64,000 bases of DNA, taken from positions 496,001 through 560,000 of the forward strand of contig NZ_CP102604.1 in the NCBI RefSeq assembly GCF_024707505.1, given 5' to 3'. A program made the translations under genes and the position numbers. The stretch comes from Pantoea sp. SOD02 (GTDB lineage: Bacteria; Pseudomonadota; Gammaproteobacteria; Enterobacterales; Enterobacteriaceae). The notes beneath the pieces were generated by a model. That model was not told the origin of the DNA and did no database searches. It worked only from the letters and a program-made list of their open reading frames with translations. Positions 40,383 to 52,314 of this stretch are shown here, piece by piece (positions within the stretch are counted from its first letter, which is position 1; each line of letters starts with the position of its first letter).

Positions 40383-40539
40383 CGTTTCACTTGCGAGTTC
40401 ACATAGCCGCGAGGTTCAGGCGATTGATTTCATTGCCGTTCGCCCGCTGGCGCTTGCGCAGATGACAAAACGGGGCGGTAATATCCGCCCCATTTATGCT
40501 CTAAGTGCCGAATCAGTCAGCACTCTGCAAGCGTGAAGG

Positions 40540-40827
40540 TTAGTGTTTTTTCAGTTTGTCTTTGTGTTTGGTCAGCTGACGGGAAAGCTTGTCGATTAAC
40601 CCGTCGATGGCCGCGTACATGTCTTCCGCTTCCGATGTGGCGTGCAGCTCCCCGCCGTTGACGTGCAGTGTTGCATCCGCAATCTGCGTCACCTTCTCTA
40701 CCTTCAGAACAATATAAACCTGATTGATGCGATCAAAATAGTGTTCCAGTTTGGCAAATTTGGTATTTACAAATTCACGCAGAGGTTCGGTAATTTCAAC
40801 ATTAAGGCCGGTAAGGTTTAGCTGCAT
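40540..40827 (-). CDS. hpf: Ribosome hibernation-promoting factor Hpf (short form)
   Basis: 95 residues, the short Hpf of enterics: starts MQLNLTGLNVEITEPLREFV, ends RQLTKHKDKLKKH. It promotes 70S dimerisation into 100S ribosomes in stationary phase. It lies 21 bases downstream of rpoN. Confidence 0.96.
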   Translation of the reverse strand: MQLNLTGLNVEITEPLREFVNTKFAKLEHYFDRINQVYIVLKVEKVTQIADATLHVNGGELHATSEAEDMYAAIDGLIDKLSRQLTKHKDKLKKH

Positions 40828-40848
40828 AGGTCTTCCTTCTTCGTTCGG

Positions 40849-42288
40849 TCAAACCAGCTGTTTACGCTGGTTTGATGGCGGTATAGATAAAGACTCGCGA
40901 TATTTAGCAACCGTACGTCGCGCTACCATGATGCCCTGTTCGGATAACATGGAGGTCAGTTTGCTGTCGCTCAAGGGTTTTGCGGGGTTTTCCGCCGAGA
41001 TCAATTTTTTCACTAATGCACGAATCGCCGTGGACGAGGCTTCGCCACCGCCTTCGGTGTTGACGTGACTGGAGAAAAAATACTTCAGTTCAAAGATGCC
41101 ACGCGGGCTGTGTAAATACTTTTGCGTGGTCACGCGGGAAATAGTGGATTCGTGCATATCAACAGCCTGAGCGATATCCGCCAGCACCATCGGACGCATG
41201 TACTCCTCACCCTGCTCAAAAAACGCCTGCTGCTGTTCAACGATACAGCGTGTCACTTTCAGCAGCGTGTCGTTACGGCTCTCCAGGCTCTTAATCAGCC
41301 ACTTGGCTTCCTGTAAGTTGCTACGAATAAACTGATTATCGCTTTCATTACGGCCAGCTCCGCCCATCGCAGCATACTGCTGATTGATTTTCAGGCGCGG
41401 CATGCTGTCGGAATTCAGTTCAACCGTCCAGCGCTTGCTGATTTTGCGCACCAGCACATCGGGAATGACATATTCCGGTTCGCTGGTGTTGATTGACTGG
41501 CCAGGGCGCGGATCGAGTGACTGAATCAGCAACATCGCCTCTTTAAGCACCTCTTCCTTCAGACGCGTTACGCGCATCAGGCTGCGGAAATCATGGTTGG
41601 CCAGCAGATCAAGATGTTCGCTCACAATCAGGCGCGCTTCCGCCAGCATGGGCGTAGCGGCATCATATTGCGAAAGCTGCACTAACAGGCAATCACGCAA
41701 ATCACGGGCACCGACGCCGACCGGATCGAAACGCTGCACGCGTTTAAGCACGGCTTCAACTTCTTCCAGCGTTAGCTCTTCATCGCCAATACTGTCATAA
41801 ATATCTTGTAAGCTGACGGTGAGATAGCCGGTGTCGTCAATGGCATCAACAATGGATGTAGCGATGGCGCGATCGGTATCAGTGAACGGCGTTAACTCAA
41901 CTTGCCACATCAGGTAATCCTGCAGCGATTGCGTGGTTTCGCCCTGATAGATTGGCAGTTCGTCATCCTGGTAATCGGTGCCGGTGCCTGACGGCGTGCC
42001 CGCAGTGTAGATTTCGTCCCAGGTGGCATCGAGCGGGAGATCTTCAGGCATGTCTTTCTGTTCAAGAGCTTCACGCGTGTCTAATGAATCACTCTCTTGT
42101 TCCTGAAATTCGCGTGCGTCGACTTCTTCGTGCAGGTCGGTTTGTTCAAGCAGCGGATTGCTTTCCAGCGCCAGTTGGAGTTCTTGCTGGAGTTCAAGCG
42201 TAGAGAGTTGCAGCAAGCGAATGGCTTGCTGCAACTGTGGTGTCATCGCCAGCTGTTGGCTGAGCCTGAGTTGCAAACCTTGCTTCAT
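40849..42288 (-). CDS. rpoN: RNA polymerase sigma-54 factor RpoN
   Basis: 479 residues. Region I, glutamine-rich ([20 protein letters not shown]), contacts enhancer-binding proteins. An acidic region II and core-binding region follow, then the C-terminal helix-turn-helix and the RpoN box [14 protein letters not shown]. It transcribes nitrogen-assimilation and other genes from -24/-12 promoters. In the lptB-rpoN-hpf-ptsN-rapZ-npr operon. Confidence 0.98.
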   Translation of the reverse strand: MKQGLQLRLSQQLAMTPQLQQAIRLLQLSTLELQQELQLALESNPLLEQTDLHEEVDAREFQEQESDSLDTREALEQKDMPEDLPLDATWDEIYTAGTPSGTGTDYQDDELPIYQGETTQSLQDYLMWQVELTPFTDTDRAIATSIVDAIDDTGYLTVSLQDIYDSIGDEELTLEEVEAVLKRVQRFDPVGVGARDLRDCLLVQLSQYDAATPMLAEARLIVSEHLDLLANHDFRSLMRVTRLKEEVLKEAMLLIQSLDPRPGQSINTSEPEYVIPDVLVRKISKRWTVELNSDSMPRLKINQQYAAMGGAGRNESDNQFIRSNLQEAKWLIKSLESRNDTLLKVTRCIVEQQQAFFEQGEEYMRPMVLADIAQAVDMHESTISRVTTQKYLHSPRGIFELKYFFSSHVNTEGGGEASSTAIRALVKKLISAENPAKPLSDSKLTSMLSEQGIMVARRTVAKYRESLSIPPSNQRKQLV

Positions 42289-42336
42289 AATTCGGTTAGA
42301 ATTTCCTAAGCAAACGTAGGGTGTTACGACACCTTA

Positions 42337-43062
42337 TCAGAGTCTGAACTCTTCGCCCAAATAAACACGCTTAACCTGCTCATCTACAAGAATTTCATCA
42401 GGCGTGCCATGGGCAATTAAATGACCCTGGCTAACGATATAAGCGCGTTCACACACCGCGAGGGTTTCACGCACGTTGTGGTCGGTAATCAGCACGCCAA
42501 GGCCGCTGTCACGCAGATGCTCGATGATTTTCTTGATGTCGATAACCGAAATGGGGTCAACACCGGCAAAAGGCTCATCCAGCAGGATGAATTTAGGATT
42601 AGCCGCCAGCGCGCGAGCAATTTCCACACGACGGCGTTCACCACCCGACAGCGCCTGGCCCATGCTGTCGCGCAGATGGCCGATATGGAACTCTTCCATC
42701 AGCTCGTTGGCACGATCCTGACGCTGCTCTTCTGTCAGATCATCACGGATCTGCAGCACCGCCATCAGGTTGTCGTACACGCTCAGGCGACGGAAGATCG
42801 AGGCTTCCTGCGGCAAATAGCCGATGCCGCGACGGGCACGCGCATGCAGCGGCAGGATGCTGATGTCTTCATCATCAATCACAATGCGGCCCGCATCGCG
42901 CGGTACAATTCCCACCACCATGTAAAAGGTGGTGGTTTTACCGGCACCGTTTGGACCCAGCAGGCCGACAATCTCGCCGGATTTTACCTGCAGGCTAACA
43001 TCTTCCACCACGCGGCGGCCTTTGTAGGCTTTCGCCAGGTTCTCAGCGATTAGTGTAGCCAT
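42337..43062 (-). CDS. lptB: LPS export ABC transporter ATPase LptB
   Basis: 241 residues with Walker [14 protein letters not shown], signature [17 protein letters not shown], Walker [14 protein letters not shown] and the switch histidine in ITDHNV. As part of LptB2FG it powers extraction of LPS from the inner membrane. It lies 5 bases after lptA. Confidence 0.98.
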   Translation of the reverse strand: MATLIAENLAKAYKGRRVVEDVSLQVKSGEIVGLLGPNGAGKTTTFYMVVGIVPRDAGRIVIDDEDISILPLHARARRGIGYLPQEASIFRRLSVYDNLMAVLQIRDDLTEEQRQDRANELMEEFHIGHLRDSMGQALSGGERRRVEIARALAANPKFILLDEPFAGVDPISVIDIKKIIEHLRDSGLGVLITDHNVRETLAVCERAYIVSQGHLIAHGTPDEILVDEQVKRVYLGEEFRL

Positions 43063-43067
43063 AGCAA

Positions 43068-43622
43068 TCAGTTACTCTTTTTAGGGCTCGCGGACGAACC
43101 GTTTTTGTCCTGCAGCTGCGACGGTACCAGAACGGTGGTCACGCGCTTGCTGTCACCCTGGCTGAACGCCTGCATCTTCTGCTCTTTCACCAGGTAAGTG
43201 ATGCGGTCGCCTTTGATGTTACTGTCCTGCTGCTGAATGAAGGCATTACCGGTCAGCTCAACAAAATCATTCGCCAGTTCATAGTGCAGTTTACTGGCGT
43301 GGCCTTGCACCGGCTTACCGTTATCCTGCATCTGATAGAAGGTGGCTGGCGTGCCGTAAGCATCAACGATGGTTTTCTTGCTATCGCCGCCCGGACGGGT
43401 GACGACCACTTTATCGGCGGTAATCTTGATGGAACCCTGGGTCACAATCACGTTGCCGGTAAAGGTCGCGACGTTGCCCTGCAGGTCCAGCGCCTGATTG
43501 ACGGAGTCAATATTCACCGGCTTGTCTGAGTCGCCAGTTAATGCCAGCGCAGGCAGGCTCGTTGCCAGCAGCGTACTCACCAGCAATAACTTAAGGCTAT
43601 TTTTGTTCATTTTGAATTTCAT
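43068..43622 (-). CDS. lptA: Periplasmic LPS-transport protein LptA
   Basis: 184 residues from ATG 43622 ([20 protein letters not shown]), with a signal peptide ending at ALALTG. The OstA-type beta-jellyroll has the family motifs [14 protein letters not shown] and [22 protein letters not shown]. It bridges LptC and LptD across the periplasm. The start overlaps the lptC end by 26 bases; a longer start at 43655 would add eleven extra residues. Confidence 0.96.
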   Translation of the reverse strand: MKFKMNKNSLKLLLVSTLLATSLPALALTGDSDKPVNIDSVNQALDLQGNVATFTGNVIVTQGSIKITADKVVVTRPGGDSKKTIVDAYGTPATFYQMQDNGKPVQGHASKLHYELANDFVELTGNAFIQQQDSNIKGDRITYLVKEQKMQAFSQGDSKRVTTVLVPSQLQDKNGSSASPKKSN

Positions 43623-44169
43623 AGGAAGTTTTGACCTTTTCAAGCAGCTCAGCATGTTTCGTCCGTAAATTGCCGCGCATTTTCATGCCAGTGGAATTAA
43701 AACTGCGGCCAAAAAGGGTGACTTGATCGTCAGATGTCACATCCTGGGTGACCAAATTAACCTGAGCGTTATCGGTAAGGATGCGCTCAAGCTGTGAATC
43801 CTGGGTCAAAGTATTGACGACAACGTTGCCATAAAGATAAAGCATACGATCTTTAGTCAGCTTTGCCTTATCGGCGCGCACCGACCATGTCGCGACTTTG
43901 TTTACGTCATAGGTGGTCATCACCGGATTATCGAACCAACTTATCTCATCGGCAGCAAAGTAGGTGACTTTATCGGAGACCAGCTTATAGCCCAGCGCGC
44001 CTGTTGGGTTATACACCACCGTGTTCGATTTCTCGCTGGTGTAGGTTGGCGCTTGATCGTTAGTCGCCACCGGCGTTCGGTCGTCATCCTGGTTGGTGAG
44101 ATTCCAGCCGATCAGCACTAAGGCGATCAAGGCCAGGATCAGCGTCATCCAACGCCTGCTCTTACTCAT
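43597..44169 (-). CDS. lptC: Inner-membrane LPS-transport protein LptC
   Basis: 190 residues with one N-terminal membrane anchor (TLILALIALVLIGWNL) and a periplasmic jellyroll domain (GALGYKLVSDKVTYF; WFDNPVMTTYD). It receives LPS from LptB2FG and passes it to LptA. Its start overlaps the kdsC stop by 4 bases. Confidence 0.95.
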   Translation of the reverse strand: MSKSRRWMTLILALIALVLIGWNLTNQDDDRTPVATNDQAPTYTSEKSNTVVYNPTGALGYKLVSDKVTYFAADEISWFDNPVMTTYDVNKVATWSVRADKAKLTKDRMLYLYGNVVVNTLTQDSQLERILTDNAQVNLVTQDVTSDDQVTLFGRSFNSTGMKMRGNLRTKHAELLEKVKTSYEIQNEQK

Positions 44170-44732
44170 ATTGATTGCCCTTTGGCATCCTCAAATTTGT
44201 TCTGCGCCATCAAAATCAGATCGCACAACTCACGTACAGCGCCGCGGCCACCGGCAATGCGGGTAACATAATGCGCGCGCGGCAGTAAAATCGGGTGGGC
44301 ATCGGCAACGGCCACGCTCAAACCCGCCTGCGCCATCACCGGCCAGTCGATCAGGTCATCGCCAATATAGGCGACTTGATCGGCGGTTAATGACAGTTTA
44401 TCCAGGAGTTCCCGCCAGGCCAAAAGCTTATCCGATTGTCCCTGGTAAAGATGCGTAATGCCGAGCGTCTTACAGCGATCTTCCAGCAGTTTTGCTTTGC
44501 GGCCGGTAATAATAGCCACTTCGATGCCGGAGGTCAGCAAGCAACGCACGCCATAACCATCGCGCACGTTAAAAGCCTTCAGCTCTTCACCGCTGTTGCC
44601 CATGTAAATCACGCCATCCGACATCACGCCATCGACGTCACAAATCAGCAGGCGAATCTTCGCAGCACGCGCCATGACGTCCGCGCTCACCGGACCGTAG
44701 TAAGTCTCGACCATCGCCGTTTCAGCACTCAT
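44166..44732 (-). CDS. kdsC: KDO-8-phosphate phosphatase KdsC
   Basis: 188 residues of the HAD superfamily: motif I LLICDVDGVMSDG with the two catalytic aspartates, a Ser/Thr in AIITGRKAKLLEDRC, and motif III YIGDDLIDWPVM. It makes KDO for the LPS inner core. Translationally coupled to lptC. Confidence 0.97.
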   Translation of the reverse strand: MSAETAMVETYYGPVSADVMARAAKIRLLICDVDGVMSDGVIYMGNSGEELKAFNVRDGYGVRCLLTSGIEVAIITGRKAKLLEDRCKTLGITHLYQGQSDKLLAWRELLDKLSLTADQVAYIGDDLIDWPVMAQAGLSVAVADAHPILLPRAHYVTRIAGGRGAVRELCDLILMAQNKFEDAKGQSI

Positions 44733-44745
44733 TGTTTCTTCCTGT

Positions 44746-45726
44746 TCAGACTACGCCAGCGCGCAGCATGTCATGCATATGTACCACACCGAGCAGGCGA
44801 TCGTCATCGGCCACCAGCAGGGCGGTGATGTTTTTGTTTTGCATCAGATTAAGGGCATCGACCGCGAGCATATTCGGGCGCACGCGAATACCGCCGCTGG
44901 TCATCACTTCCTGAATGGTGGCTTTCTGGAAATCGATGCCCATATCGAACACGCGGCGCAAGTCACCATCGGTAAAGATGCCTTCGATTTTCATCAGGTC
45001 ATCAACAATTACCGTTAAACCAAGATTCTTGCGGGTAATTTCCAGCAGCGCATCGCGCATTGAGGCATCACGGCTGACGTGTGGGATTTCATCGCCGCTG
45101 TGCATGATATCGCTGACGTGCAGCAGCAGTTTGCGGCCCAGCGCACCGCCGGGATGCGACAGCGCAAAATCTTCCTGGGTAAATCCGCGCGCTTCCAGCA
45201 ACGCCACGGCCAGCGCATCACCCATGACTAAGGTCGCGGTGGTGCTAGTGGTCGGTGCCAGGCCGAGCGGACAGGCTTCCTGCGGCACTTTCACGCAGAG
45301 ATGCACATCCGCCGCGCGGCCCATCGCGCTTTCCGGACGGCCGGTAATACAGATCAGCTGCACCTTCTGGCGCTTTAACACCGGCACCAGCGCAAGGATT
45401 TCGCCGGACTCACCGCTGTTGGAAATCGCTATCACCACATCATTGGTGCTGACCATGCCGAGATCGCCGTGGCTGGCTTCACCGGGATGCACAAAGAAAG
45501 AGGGCGTTCCGGTGCTGGCAAAAGTCGCGGCCATCTTTTTACCGATATGTCCGGATTTGCCCATGCCCATCACCACCACTTTGCCACGGCAGGCAAAGAT
45601 CATCGCGCAGGCGCGATCGAAATCGTCATTGATATATTGGTCAAGCTGCTCCAGCCCTTCGCGTTCGATGCGCAGTACCGCTTTACCTGCTTGCTGGAAA
45701 TCGAAATCCGGTTGCTGATGTGACAT
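44746..45726 (-). CDS. kdsD: D-arabinose 5-phosphate isomerase KdsD
   Basis: 326 residues from ATG 45726 (MSHQQPDFDFQQ). The upstream extension to 45801 is cysteine-rich and not conserved, so it is excluded. SIS domain (GKVVVMGMGKSGHIGKKMAATFASTGTPSFF, given in two parts in the protein) and two CBS domains (IMHSGDEIPHV; IQEVMTSGGIRV). It converts ribulose-5-P to arabinose-5-P for KDO synthesis. 13 bases before kdsC. Confidence 0.95.
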   Translation of the reverse strand: MSHQQPDFDFQQAGKAVLRIEREGLEQLDQYINDDFDRACAMIFACRGKVVVMGMGKSGHIGKKMAATFASTGTPSFFVHPGEASHGDLGMVSTNDVVIAISNSGESGEILALVPVLKRQKVQLICITGRPESAMGRAADVHLCVKVPQEACPLGLAPTTSTTATLVMGDALAVALLEARGFTQEDFALSHPGGALGRKLLLHVSDIMHSGDEIPHVSRDASMRDALLEITRKNLGLTVIVDDLMKIEGIFTDGDLRRVFDMGIDFQKATIQEVMTSGGIRVRPNMLAVDALNLMQNKNITALLVADDDRLLGVVHMHDMLRAGVV

Positions 45727-45739
45727 GGTCAGTCCGTCC

Positions 45740-46723
45740 TTAATAGCTTGTGATAAGCATGGGGCTAAGCCACAGCCACAACACCCACGCGATAAAACCA
45801 CCTAATAATAGTGTGCCTGCGATACGGCCAATACGGCGTTTGCGCAGCAGGCAGAGCAGGGCGAACAGCACGCTCACCGCCAGCATCACCCAGTAATCAC
45901 GCGCGAAGGCATGCGCATCAACGCTACCGGGATGAATCAGCGCTGGCAGGCCGAGCACAATCGCCAGATTGAAAATGTTGGCGCCGATCAGGTTACCGAT
46001 AGCGATATCGTCCTCACCTTTCAGCGCGCCAGCCACAACGGTAGCCAGTTCGGGCAAGCTGGTGCCGACGGCAATCAGCGTCAGGCCCATCACCAGTTCG
46101 CTCACACCGAAGTAGTCGGCAAAGACGGTGGCGTTGTCGATCACCATCCGCGTCGACATCGGCAGAATAATTAGCGCAACCGCCAGCCATAGAAAGGCCA
46201 CGGTGTTGCCGGCTTCATCGCGCGGCAATTCGGCCAGTTGTTCACGGGTTAGCGTGTCGTTATTGTCACGTTCAGCACGGCGAGCAATGCGGATCACCAC
46301 CAGCAGATAACCCAGCGCGATCAGTAGCAGCGCAACGCCATCAAGACGGCTGAGGTGATTATCAAACAGCATGATGCCGCTGAGCAGTGAGACTAGCAGC
46401 ATTAATGGCAGTTCGCGCCGAATCAGATTGGAGTGTACTGTCAATGGATGGAGCAACGCTGCGCCACCCAGAATCAAGAGAATGTTGGTGATGTTCGAGC
46501 CCAGCGCAGTGCCGACCGCTAAATCCATCTGTCCATGCTGCGCAGCTGAAAATGAGACGATCAATTCCGGCAATGATGTGCCAATGCTCACCACCGTCAT
46601 ACCTATGATCAGCGGTGGGATGCCAAAGGATCGACAGAGGATCGCCGCGCTAAATACCAGACGGTCGGCGCCGTAAACCAGTAAAATCAATCCGATAAAC
46701 AGCAAGGCAGAGGCTACGAACAT
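45740..46723 (-). CDS. yrbG: Calcium/sodium antiporter family protein YrbG
   Basis: 327 residues from ATG 46723; the longer frame to 46786 adds a non-membrane lead. Two repeated Na/Ca exchanger alpha segments are visible: IIGMTVVSIGTSLPELIVS and GLTLIAVGTSLPELATVVAG, with GSNITNILLILG and GANIFNLAIVLG. About ten membrane helices. Substrate is not established. It lies between mlaF (divergent) and kdsD, as in E. coli. Confidence 0.93.
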   Translation of the reverse strand: MFVASALLFIGLILLVYGADRLVFSAAILCRSFGIPPLIIGMTVVSIGTSLPELIVSFSAAQHGQMDLAVGTALGSNITNILLILGGAALLHPLTVHSNLIRRELPLMLLVSLLSGIMLFDNHLSRLDGVALLLIALGYLLVVIRIARRAERDNNDTLTREQLAELPRDEAGNTVAFLWLAVALIILPMSTRMVIDNATVFADYFGVSELVMGLTLIAVGTSLPELATVVAGALKGEDDIAIGNLIGANIFNLAIVLGLPALIHPGSVDAHAFARDYWVMLAVSVLFALLCLLRKRRIGRIAGTLLLGGFIAWVLWLWLSPMLITSY

Positions 46724-46950
46724 TAAAAATCCTTGATGGATGGAGGTGTCGGCGAACCTTGTCCGACAGGTAAAAACATTCTGCACGCACTAACAGGCGC
46801 TGATTTTGACTGTCTGAGAGGCAAAAGTAAATTTTAAGGCCGTTTTCGCCACACTAAGTGGGTAAGTTTCTGTAAAACTATCGTGCATTCGAGGCTACCA
46901 GGCTACCATCCACCGCTTTGATAGCGCCCGATCCGCATAAAGAGGTAAAG

Positions 46951-47766
46951 ATGATCCAGCAGCAAACGAATCTGGTTGAGGTTCGTGGCGTCAGTTTCAC
47001 GCGCGGAGATCGTACAATCTTTGACGATATCTCGTTAACGGTACCCGCCGGCAAAGTCACCGCGATTATGGGGCCGTCCGGAATTGGTAAAACCACGCTT
47101 TTACGTCTGATTGGCGGGCAATTACAGCCCGATAAAGGCGAGATTTGGTTCCGCGATCAGAATATCCCGACGCTTTCCCGCACGAAATTGTACGAAGCGC
47201 GTAAAAAAATGAGCATGCTGTTTCAGTCAGGCGCGCTGTTTACCGATCTCAACGTGTATGAAAACGTTGCCTGGCCGTTGCGTGAACATACGCAGTTGCC
47301 GCCAGAACTGTTGCACAGCACCGTATTGATGAAGCTGGAAGCGGTGGGATTGCGTGGTGCTGCGAAACTGATGCCTGCCGAACTCTCTGGCGGTATGGCG
47401 CGCCGTGCGGCGCTGGCGCGTGCTATCGCGCTAGAACCGGAACTGATTATGTTCGATGAACCTTTTGTCGGCCAGGATCCGATCACCATGGGCGTACTGG
47501 TGAAGTTAATTGACGAACTGAATCATGCTTTGGGTCTGACCTGCATTGTGGTTTCACACGATGTGCCTGAGGTATTGAGCATTGCCGATCATGCCTATAT
47601 TGTTGCCGGACAAAAAATTATTGCTCAGGGCAGCGCGCCGGAACTGCGGGAAAATCCCGATCCGCGTGTGCGCCAGTTTATCGAGGGTCATGCGGATGGT
47701 CCGGTGCCGTTTCGCTTTGCCGCTGGCGATTATCTCAGCGACTTGACCCGCTCAGGGAGAACGTAA
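46951..47766 (+). CDS. mlaF: Phospholipid ABC transporter ATPase MlaF
   Basis: 271 residues from ATG 46951, preceded by AGAGGT. Walker [18 protein letters not shown], signature [18 protein letters not shown], Walker [15 protein letters not shown]-loop VVSHDVPEV. With MlaE, MlaD and MlaB it moves phospholipids between the inner membrane and MlaC, keeping the outer leaflet of the outer membrane asymmetric. First gene of mlaFEDCB. Confidence 0.97.
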   Translation: MIQQQTNLVEVRGVSFTRGDRTIFDDISLTVPAGKVTAIMGPSGIGKTTLLRLIGGQLQPDKGEIWFRDQNIPTLSRTKLYEARKKMSMLFQSGALFTDLNVYENVAWPLREHTQLPPELLHSTVLMKLEAVGLRGAAKLMPAELSGGMARRAALARAIALEPELIMFDEPFVGQDPITMGVLVKLIDELNHALGLTCIVVSHDVPEVLSIADHAYIVAGQKIIAQGSAPELRENPDPRVRQFIEGHADGPVPFRFAAGDYLSDLTRSGRT

Positions 47767-47770
47767 ACTG

Positions 47771-48553
47771 ATGTTGTTACAGGCGCTAGCGTCATTTGGA
47801 CGTCAGGGAATTAATACCTGTGCCGCTTTTGGCCGCGCAGGCCTCATGCTATTTCATGCGCTGGTAGGTAAGCCGGCGTTTCGTCGCCATGCGCCGCTGC
47901 TGGTAAAACAGCTCTACAGCGTGGGCGTGTTATCGTTGCTGATCATCGTGGTATCCGGCCTGTTTATTGGCATGGTGCTGGGTCTGCAAGGCTATCTGGT
48001 GCTCACCACCTACAATGCTGAAACCAGCCTTGGCATGCTGGTGGCGCTCTCGCTGCTGCGTGAACTCGGTCCGGTCGTCACGGCGTTGCTTTTTGCAGGC
48101 CGTGCAGGTTCAGCGTTAACCGCTGAAATTGGTCTTATGAAAGCCACCGAACAGCTCTCCAGCATGGAGATGATGGCCGTCGATCCGTTACGTCGTGTGG
48201 TATCACCGCGCTTCTGGGCCGGCTTTATTAGCATGCCGCTGCTGGCGCTGATCTTTACCGCCGTCGGTATTGCCGGTGGCGCGCTGGTTGGCGTGAGCTG
48301 GAAAGGGATCGATCCTGGTTTCTTCTGGTCGGCGATGCAAAATGCGGTGGATTTCCGCACTGATGTCGTTAACTGCATGATCAAAAGCGCGGTCTTTGCC
48401 GTCACGGTAACCTGGATTGCGCTATTTAATGGCTATGATGCCATCCCGACCTCGGAAGGGATCAGTCGGGCGACGACGCGTACCGTGGTGCATGCTTCAC
48501 TGGCGGTACTCGGTTTGGATTTTGTGCTGACAGCACTGATGTTTGGGAATTGA
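47771..48553 (+). CDS. mlaE: Phospholipid ABC transporter permease MlaE
   Basis: 260 residues with five or so membrane helices. Family motifs: [49 protein letters not shown] and [17 protein letters not shown] (shown here in parts in the protein). It pairs with MlaF. Four bases separate it from mlaF. Confidence 0.96.
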   Translation: MLLQALASFGRQGINTCAAFGRAGLMLFHALVGKPAFRRHAPLLVKQLYSVGVLSLLIIVVSGLFIGMVLGLQGYLVLTTYNAETSLGMLVALSLLRELGPVVTALLFAGRAGSALTAEIGLMKATEQLSSMEMMAVDPLRRVVSPRFWAGFISMPLLALIFTAVGIAGGALVGVSWKGIDPGFFWSAMQNAVDFRTDVVNCMIKSAVFAVTVTWIALFNGYDAIPTSEGISRATTRTVVHASLAVLGLDFVLTALMFGN

Positions 48554-48557
48554 TGCA

Positions 48558-49094
48558 ATGCAAAGCAAGAAAAACGAAATCTGGGTTGGCGTCTTCATGC
48601 TGGCTGCGCTGCTGGCGCTGTTATTCCTCGCCCTGCGCGTCGCCGATCTCAAAACAATCGGCACCGAACCGACGTGGAAGATGTATGCCACCTTCGATAA
48701 TATCGGCGGACTTAAAGTCAGTTCTCCGGTAAAAATTGGCGGTGTGTTAATTGGCCGAGTGTCAGATATCGCGCTGGATGAGAAAACCCTTTCACCGCGT
48801 GTAACCATGGATATCAGCGATAAATTCGCCAATAAGATTCCAGACACCAGCTCATTAGCCATCCGCACCCAAGGTCTGCTTGGTGAGCAGTTCCTGGCGT
48901 TGAATTTAGGTTTTGACGATCCCGAGCTTGGCTCATCGATGCTGAAAGATGGCGGCACCCTGCGTGACACCAAATCGGCACTGGTGCTGGAAGACCTGAT
49001 CGGTCAATTCCTCTATAAGAGCGGCGATAACAAACCCGACAACAAATCCCAGGGCGCGGAGAGCGCACCAGCAGCACCTGCAACAACGGAATAA
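48558..49094 (+). CDS. mlaD: Phospholipid transport MCE protein MlaD
   Basis: 178 residues from ATG 48558. An N-terminal membrane anchor (WVGVFMLAALLALLFLALRV) and an MCE domain (YATFDNIGGLKVSSPVKIGG). The hexameric ring binds phospholipid in the periplasm. It starts 4 bases after mlaE; the earlier frame start at 48543 overlaps mlaE and is not conserved. Confidence 0.95.
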   Translation: MQSKKNEIWVGVFMLAALLALLFLALRVADLKTIGTEPTWKMYATFDNIGGLKVSSPVKIGGVLIGRVSDIALDEKTLSPRVTMDISDKFANKIPDTSSLAIRTQGLLGEQFLALNLGFDDPELGSSMLKDGGTLRDTKSALVLEDLIGQFLYKSGDNKPDNKSQGAESAPAAPATTE

Positions 49095-49109
49095 CCTACG
49101 AGGTAAAAC

Positions 49110-49748
49110 ATGATGTTTAAACGTTTACTGATGATTGCTGTGTTGGCAATCGCACCGCTGGCAGCCAACGCCGCAGCGGATCAAACTAATCCTTACAAGC
49201 TGATGAACGAAGCGGCGGATAAGACCTTTACCCGTCTGAAAAACGAACAGCCGAAGATTAAGCAGGATCCGAACTATCTGCGTGAAGTGGTGCGTCAGGA
49301 ACTGATGCCGTACGTGCAGGTAAAATATGCCGGTGCGTTGGTTCTCGGCCGCTATTATCGTGATGCGACACCGGCGCAACGTGATGCCTACTTTGCCGCG
49401 TTCGGTGATTATCTGGCGCAGGCTTACGGCCAGGCGCTGGCGCTGTATAACGGTCAAACTTACCAAATCCAGCCGGAACAGCCGATTGGCGATGCCAATA
49501 TCGTGGCGATTCGCGTCACCATTATCGATCCGAACGGGCGTCCGCCAGTGCGTCTCGATTTCCAGTGGCGTAAGAACAGCCAGACCGGCAACTGGCAGGC
49601 GTATGACATGGTGGCTGAAGGCATCAGCATGATCACCACCAAACAGAATGAGTGGGGCGATCTGTTGCGCACCAAAGGCATTGATGGCCTGACGGCTCAG
49701 CTGAAAGTCTATGCAGCACAGCCGATCACCCTGGATAAAAAGCAATAA
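49110..49748 (+). CDS. mlaC: Periplasmic phospholipid-binding protein MlaC
   Basis: 212 residues with a signal peptide (cleavage after ANA) and the Tol-Tol-Ttg2 fold ([37 protein letters not shown]). It ferries lipid between MlaA-OmpC and the MlaFEDB complex. Either of two adjacent Met codons (49110, 49113) may be used. The stop shares one base with the mlaB start (TAATG). Confidence 0.95.
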   Translation: MMFKRLLMIAVLAIAPLAANAAADQTNPYKLMNEAADKTFTRLKNEQPKIKQDPNYLREVVRQELMPYVQVKYAGALVLGRYYRDATPAQRDAYFAAFGDYLAQAYGQALALYNGQTYQIQPEQPIGDANIVAIRVTIIDPNGRPPVRLDFQWRKNSQTGNWQAYDMVAEGISMITTKQNEWGDLLRTKGIDGLTAQLKVYAAQPITLDKKQ

Positions 49749-50053
49749 TGAGTGAACCGTTACGCTGGCAGCGTACTGCCAGCACGCTGGCCCTAAGCGG
49801 CAAATTAGATCGTGATACCTTGCTGACCTTGTGGCAGGAACGCGAAACTGCGGTGGCGGATATCACCACCATTGATGTTGCCGGGCTGGAAAGGGTGGAT
49901 TCAGCGGGTTTAGCGCTGCTGGTGCATCTGCGTGAAATCGCGCGAGCCCAAGGCAGCGCGCCACTTTTCTCTGGGGTCTCCGATAAACTCCAGTCGCTGA
50001 TCACGCTGTATAACCTGCAGCAGATTATTGTTTCTGCGGAAAAAATCGCCTGA
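49748..50053 (+). CDS. mlaB: STAS-domain subunit MlaB
   Basis: 101 residues, a single STAS domain with the conserved IDVAGLERVDSAGLALLVHL. It stabilises MlaF in the transport complex. Last gene of mlaFEDCB, followed by a strong terminator. Confidence 0.94.
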   Translation: MSEPLRWQRTASTLALSGKLDRDTLLTLWQERETAVADITTIDVAGLERVDSAGLALLVHLREIARAQGSAPLFSGVSDKLQSLITLYNLQQIIVSAEKIA

Positions 50054-50071
50054 TCTGCGGATGTCGAAGCT

Positions 50072-50099
50072 AAGCCCCTGATTTTTTCAGGGGCTTTTG
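50072..50099 (+). terminator. mlaFEDCB terminator
   Basis: AAGCCCCTGA-TTTTT-TCAGGGGCTTTT, 18 bases after the mlaB stop. Confidence 0.9.
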
Positions 50100-50167
50100 C
50101 GTATTTAAGAGTCAGGCGCTTTCCTCTAAGATGGCAACCTTATTATTATTAAGCGAAGTAACGAGCA

Positions 50168-50425
50168 ATGGAAAATAGTGAAGTTCAGGCCGTGCTGATG
50201 CAGGCGCTGGCATTAGAAGAAGTACACGTACTCAGCAACGATGGCAGCCATTTTCAGGTCATCGCGGTGGGCGAAATGTTCGGCGAATTGAGCCGCGTGA
50301 AGAAGCAGCAGGCTGTGTACGCGCCGCTGATGGATTATATTGCGGATAACCGTATTCATGCGGTTTCCATCAAAACTTATACCCCAGCCGAGTGGGCGCG
50401 CGACCGTAAACTCAACGGTTTCTAA
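50168..50425 (+). CDS. ibaG: BolA-family acid-stress protein IbaG
   Basis: 85 residues of the BolA/YrbA family: [21 protein letters not shown] contains the conserved histidine, and [35 protein letters not shown] is the family core (given here in shortened form). It works with monothiol glutaredoxins in iron-sulfur trafficking. It lies between mla and murA as in E. coli. Confidence 0.93.
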   Translation: MENSEVQAVLMQALALEEVHVLSNDGSHFQVIAVGEMFGELSRVKKQQAVYAPLMDYIADNRIHAVSIKTYTPAEWARDRKLNGF

Positions 50426-50456
50426 GTGCCTCACCGGTTGTTTTATTGATAGATAA

Positions 50457-51731
<1,275 letters not shown>

Positions 51732-51748
51732 TTCTGCTTTTGCGCATT

Positions 51749-51784
51749 AAAAAACCAGTCACGGTAACGCGGCTGGTTTTTTTT
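51749..51784 (+). terminator. murA terminator
   Basis: AAAAACCAGTC and GGCTGGTTTTT form an imperfect stem, followed by a T-run, 18 bases after the murA stop. Confidence 0.88.
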
Positions 51785-51798
51785 CATCTGCAGTATGG

Positions 51799-52080
51799 TC
51801 AGATCTTTTTACGATCCGTGGTCGATCGTATGCGCTTTTTGCGATCCATCAGTAGGCCGGTAAAAGGATCATAATATCGGCTCGGCCAGATCTCTGCCGG
51901 ATGCACCTTGATCGCATTGGCGATTAGCCATTCGCCTTTGGGCCAGGGGCGCGATAGCGCATTGGCCAATGTTGACGAGCTAAGCCCTGATTCACGTGAC
52001 AGCGCTGCCAGTGATGTGCCTTTCTTACGTAATGCAGCAATGATATCTGCCGGGTGCCAATCCACTTTCCTTGGGTACAT
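51799..52080 (-). CDS. sfsB: Ner/Nlp-type DNA-binding protein SfsB
   Basis: 93 residues resembling phage Ner and E. coli SfsB/Nlp: WHPADIIAALRKKGTSLAAL, then the helix-turn-helix SRESGLSSSTLANALSRPWP and the tail WPSRYYDP. It is a small transcription factor; E. coli SfsB activates maltose genes when overproduced. It lies between murA and ispB, as in E. coli, convergent with murA. Confidence 0.93.
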   Translation of the reverse strand: MYPRKVDWHPADIIAALRKKGTSLAALSRESGLSSSTLANALSRPWPKGEWLIANAIKVHPAEIWPSRYYDPFTGLLMDRKKRIRSTTDRKKI

Positions 52081-52280
52081 AACTTTCTTCTCCGTGTCCG
52101 TGTTATTACTTCATCTCCGCTGAAAAAGCTTTCCCGTTGCAGAGATATCTGGAAAAAACCCGCATTTTTATAGCAAATGTTTCCAGTTAATTTCCAGTAA
52201 ATGTTTGAACGGCGCACGAAACTGCGTCACTTTTCGCAAAAGCAATGCAAGGGATGTAAGTGAAAGGGGAGAAGAGTGAG

Positions 52281-52308
52281 AAAGGAAACGGGACCAATGC
52301 AGGCCCCG
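52281..52308 (-). terminator. Possible ispB terminator
   Basis: AACGGGACC and GGCCCCGTT pair with one mismatch around AATGCA just past the ispB stop; the T-tract on the minus strand (TTTCCTTTCTC) is weak. Confidence 0.5.
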
Positions 52309-52314
52309 TTAAAA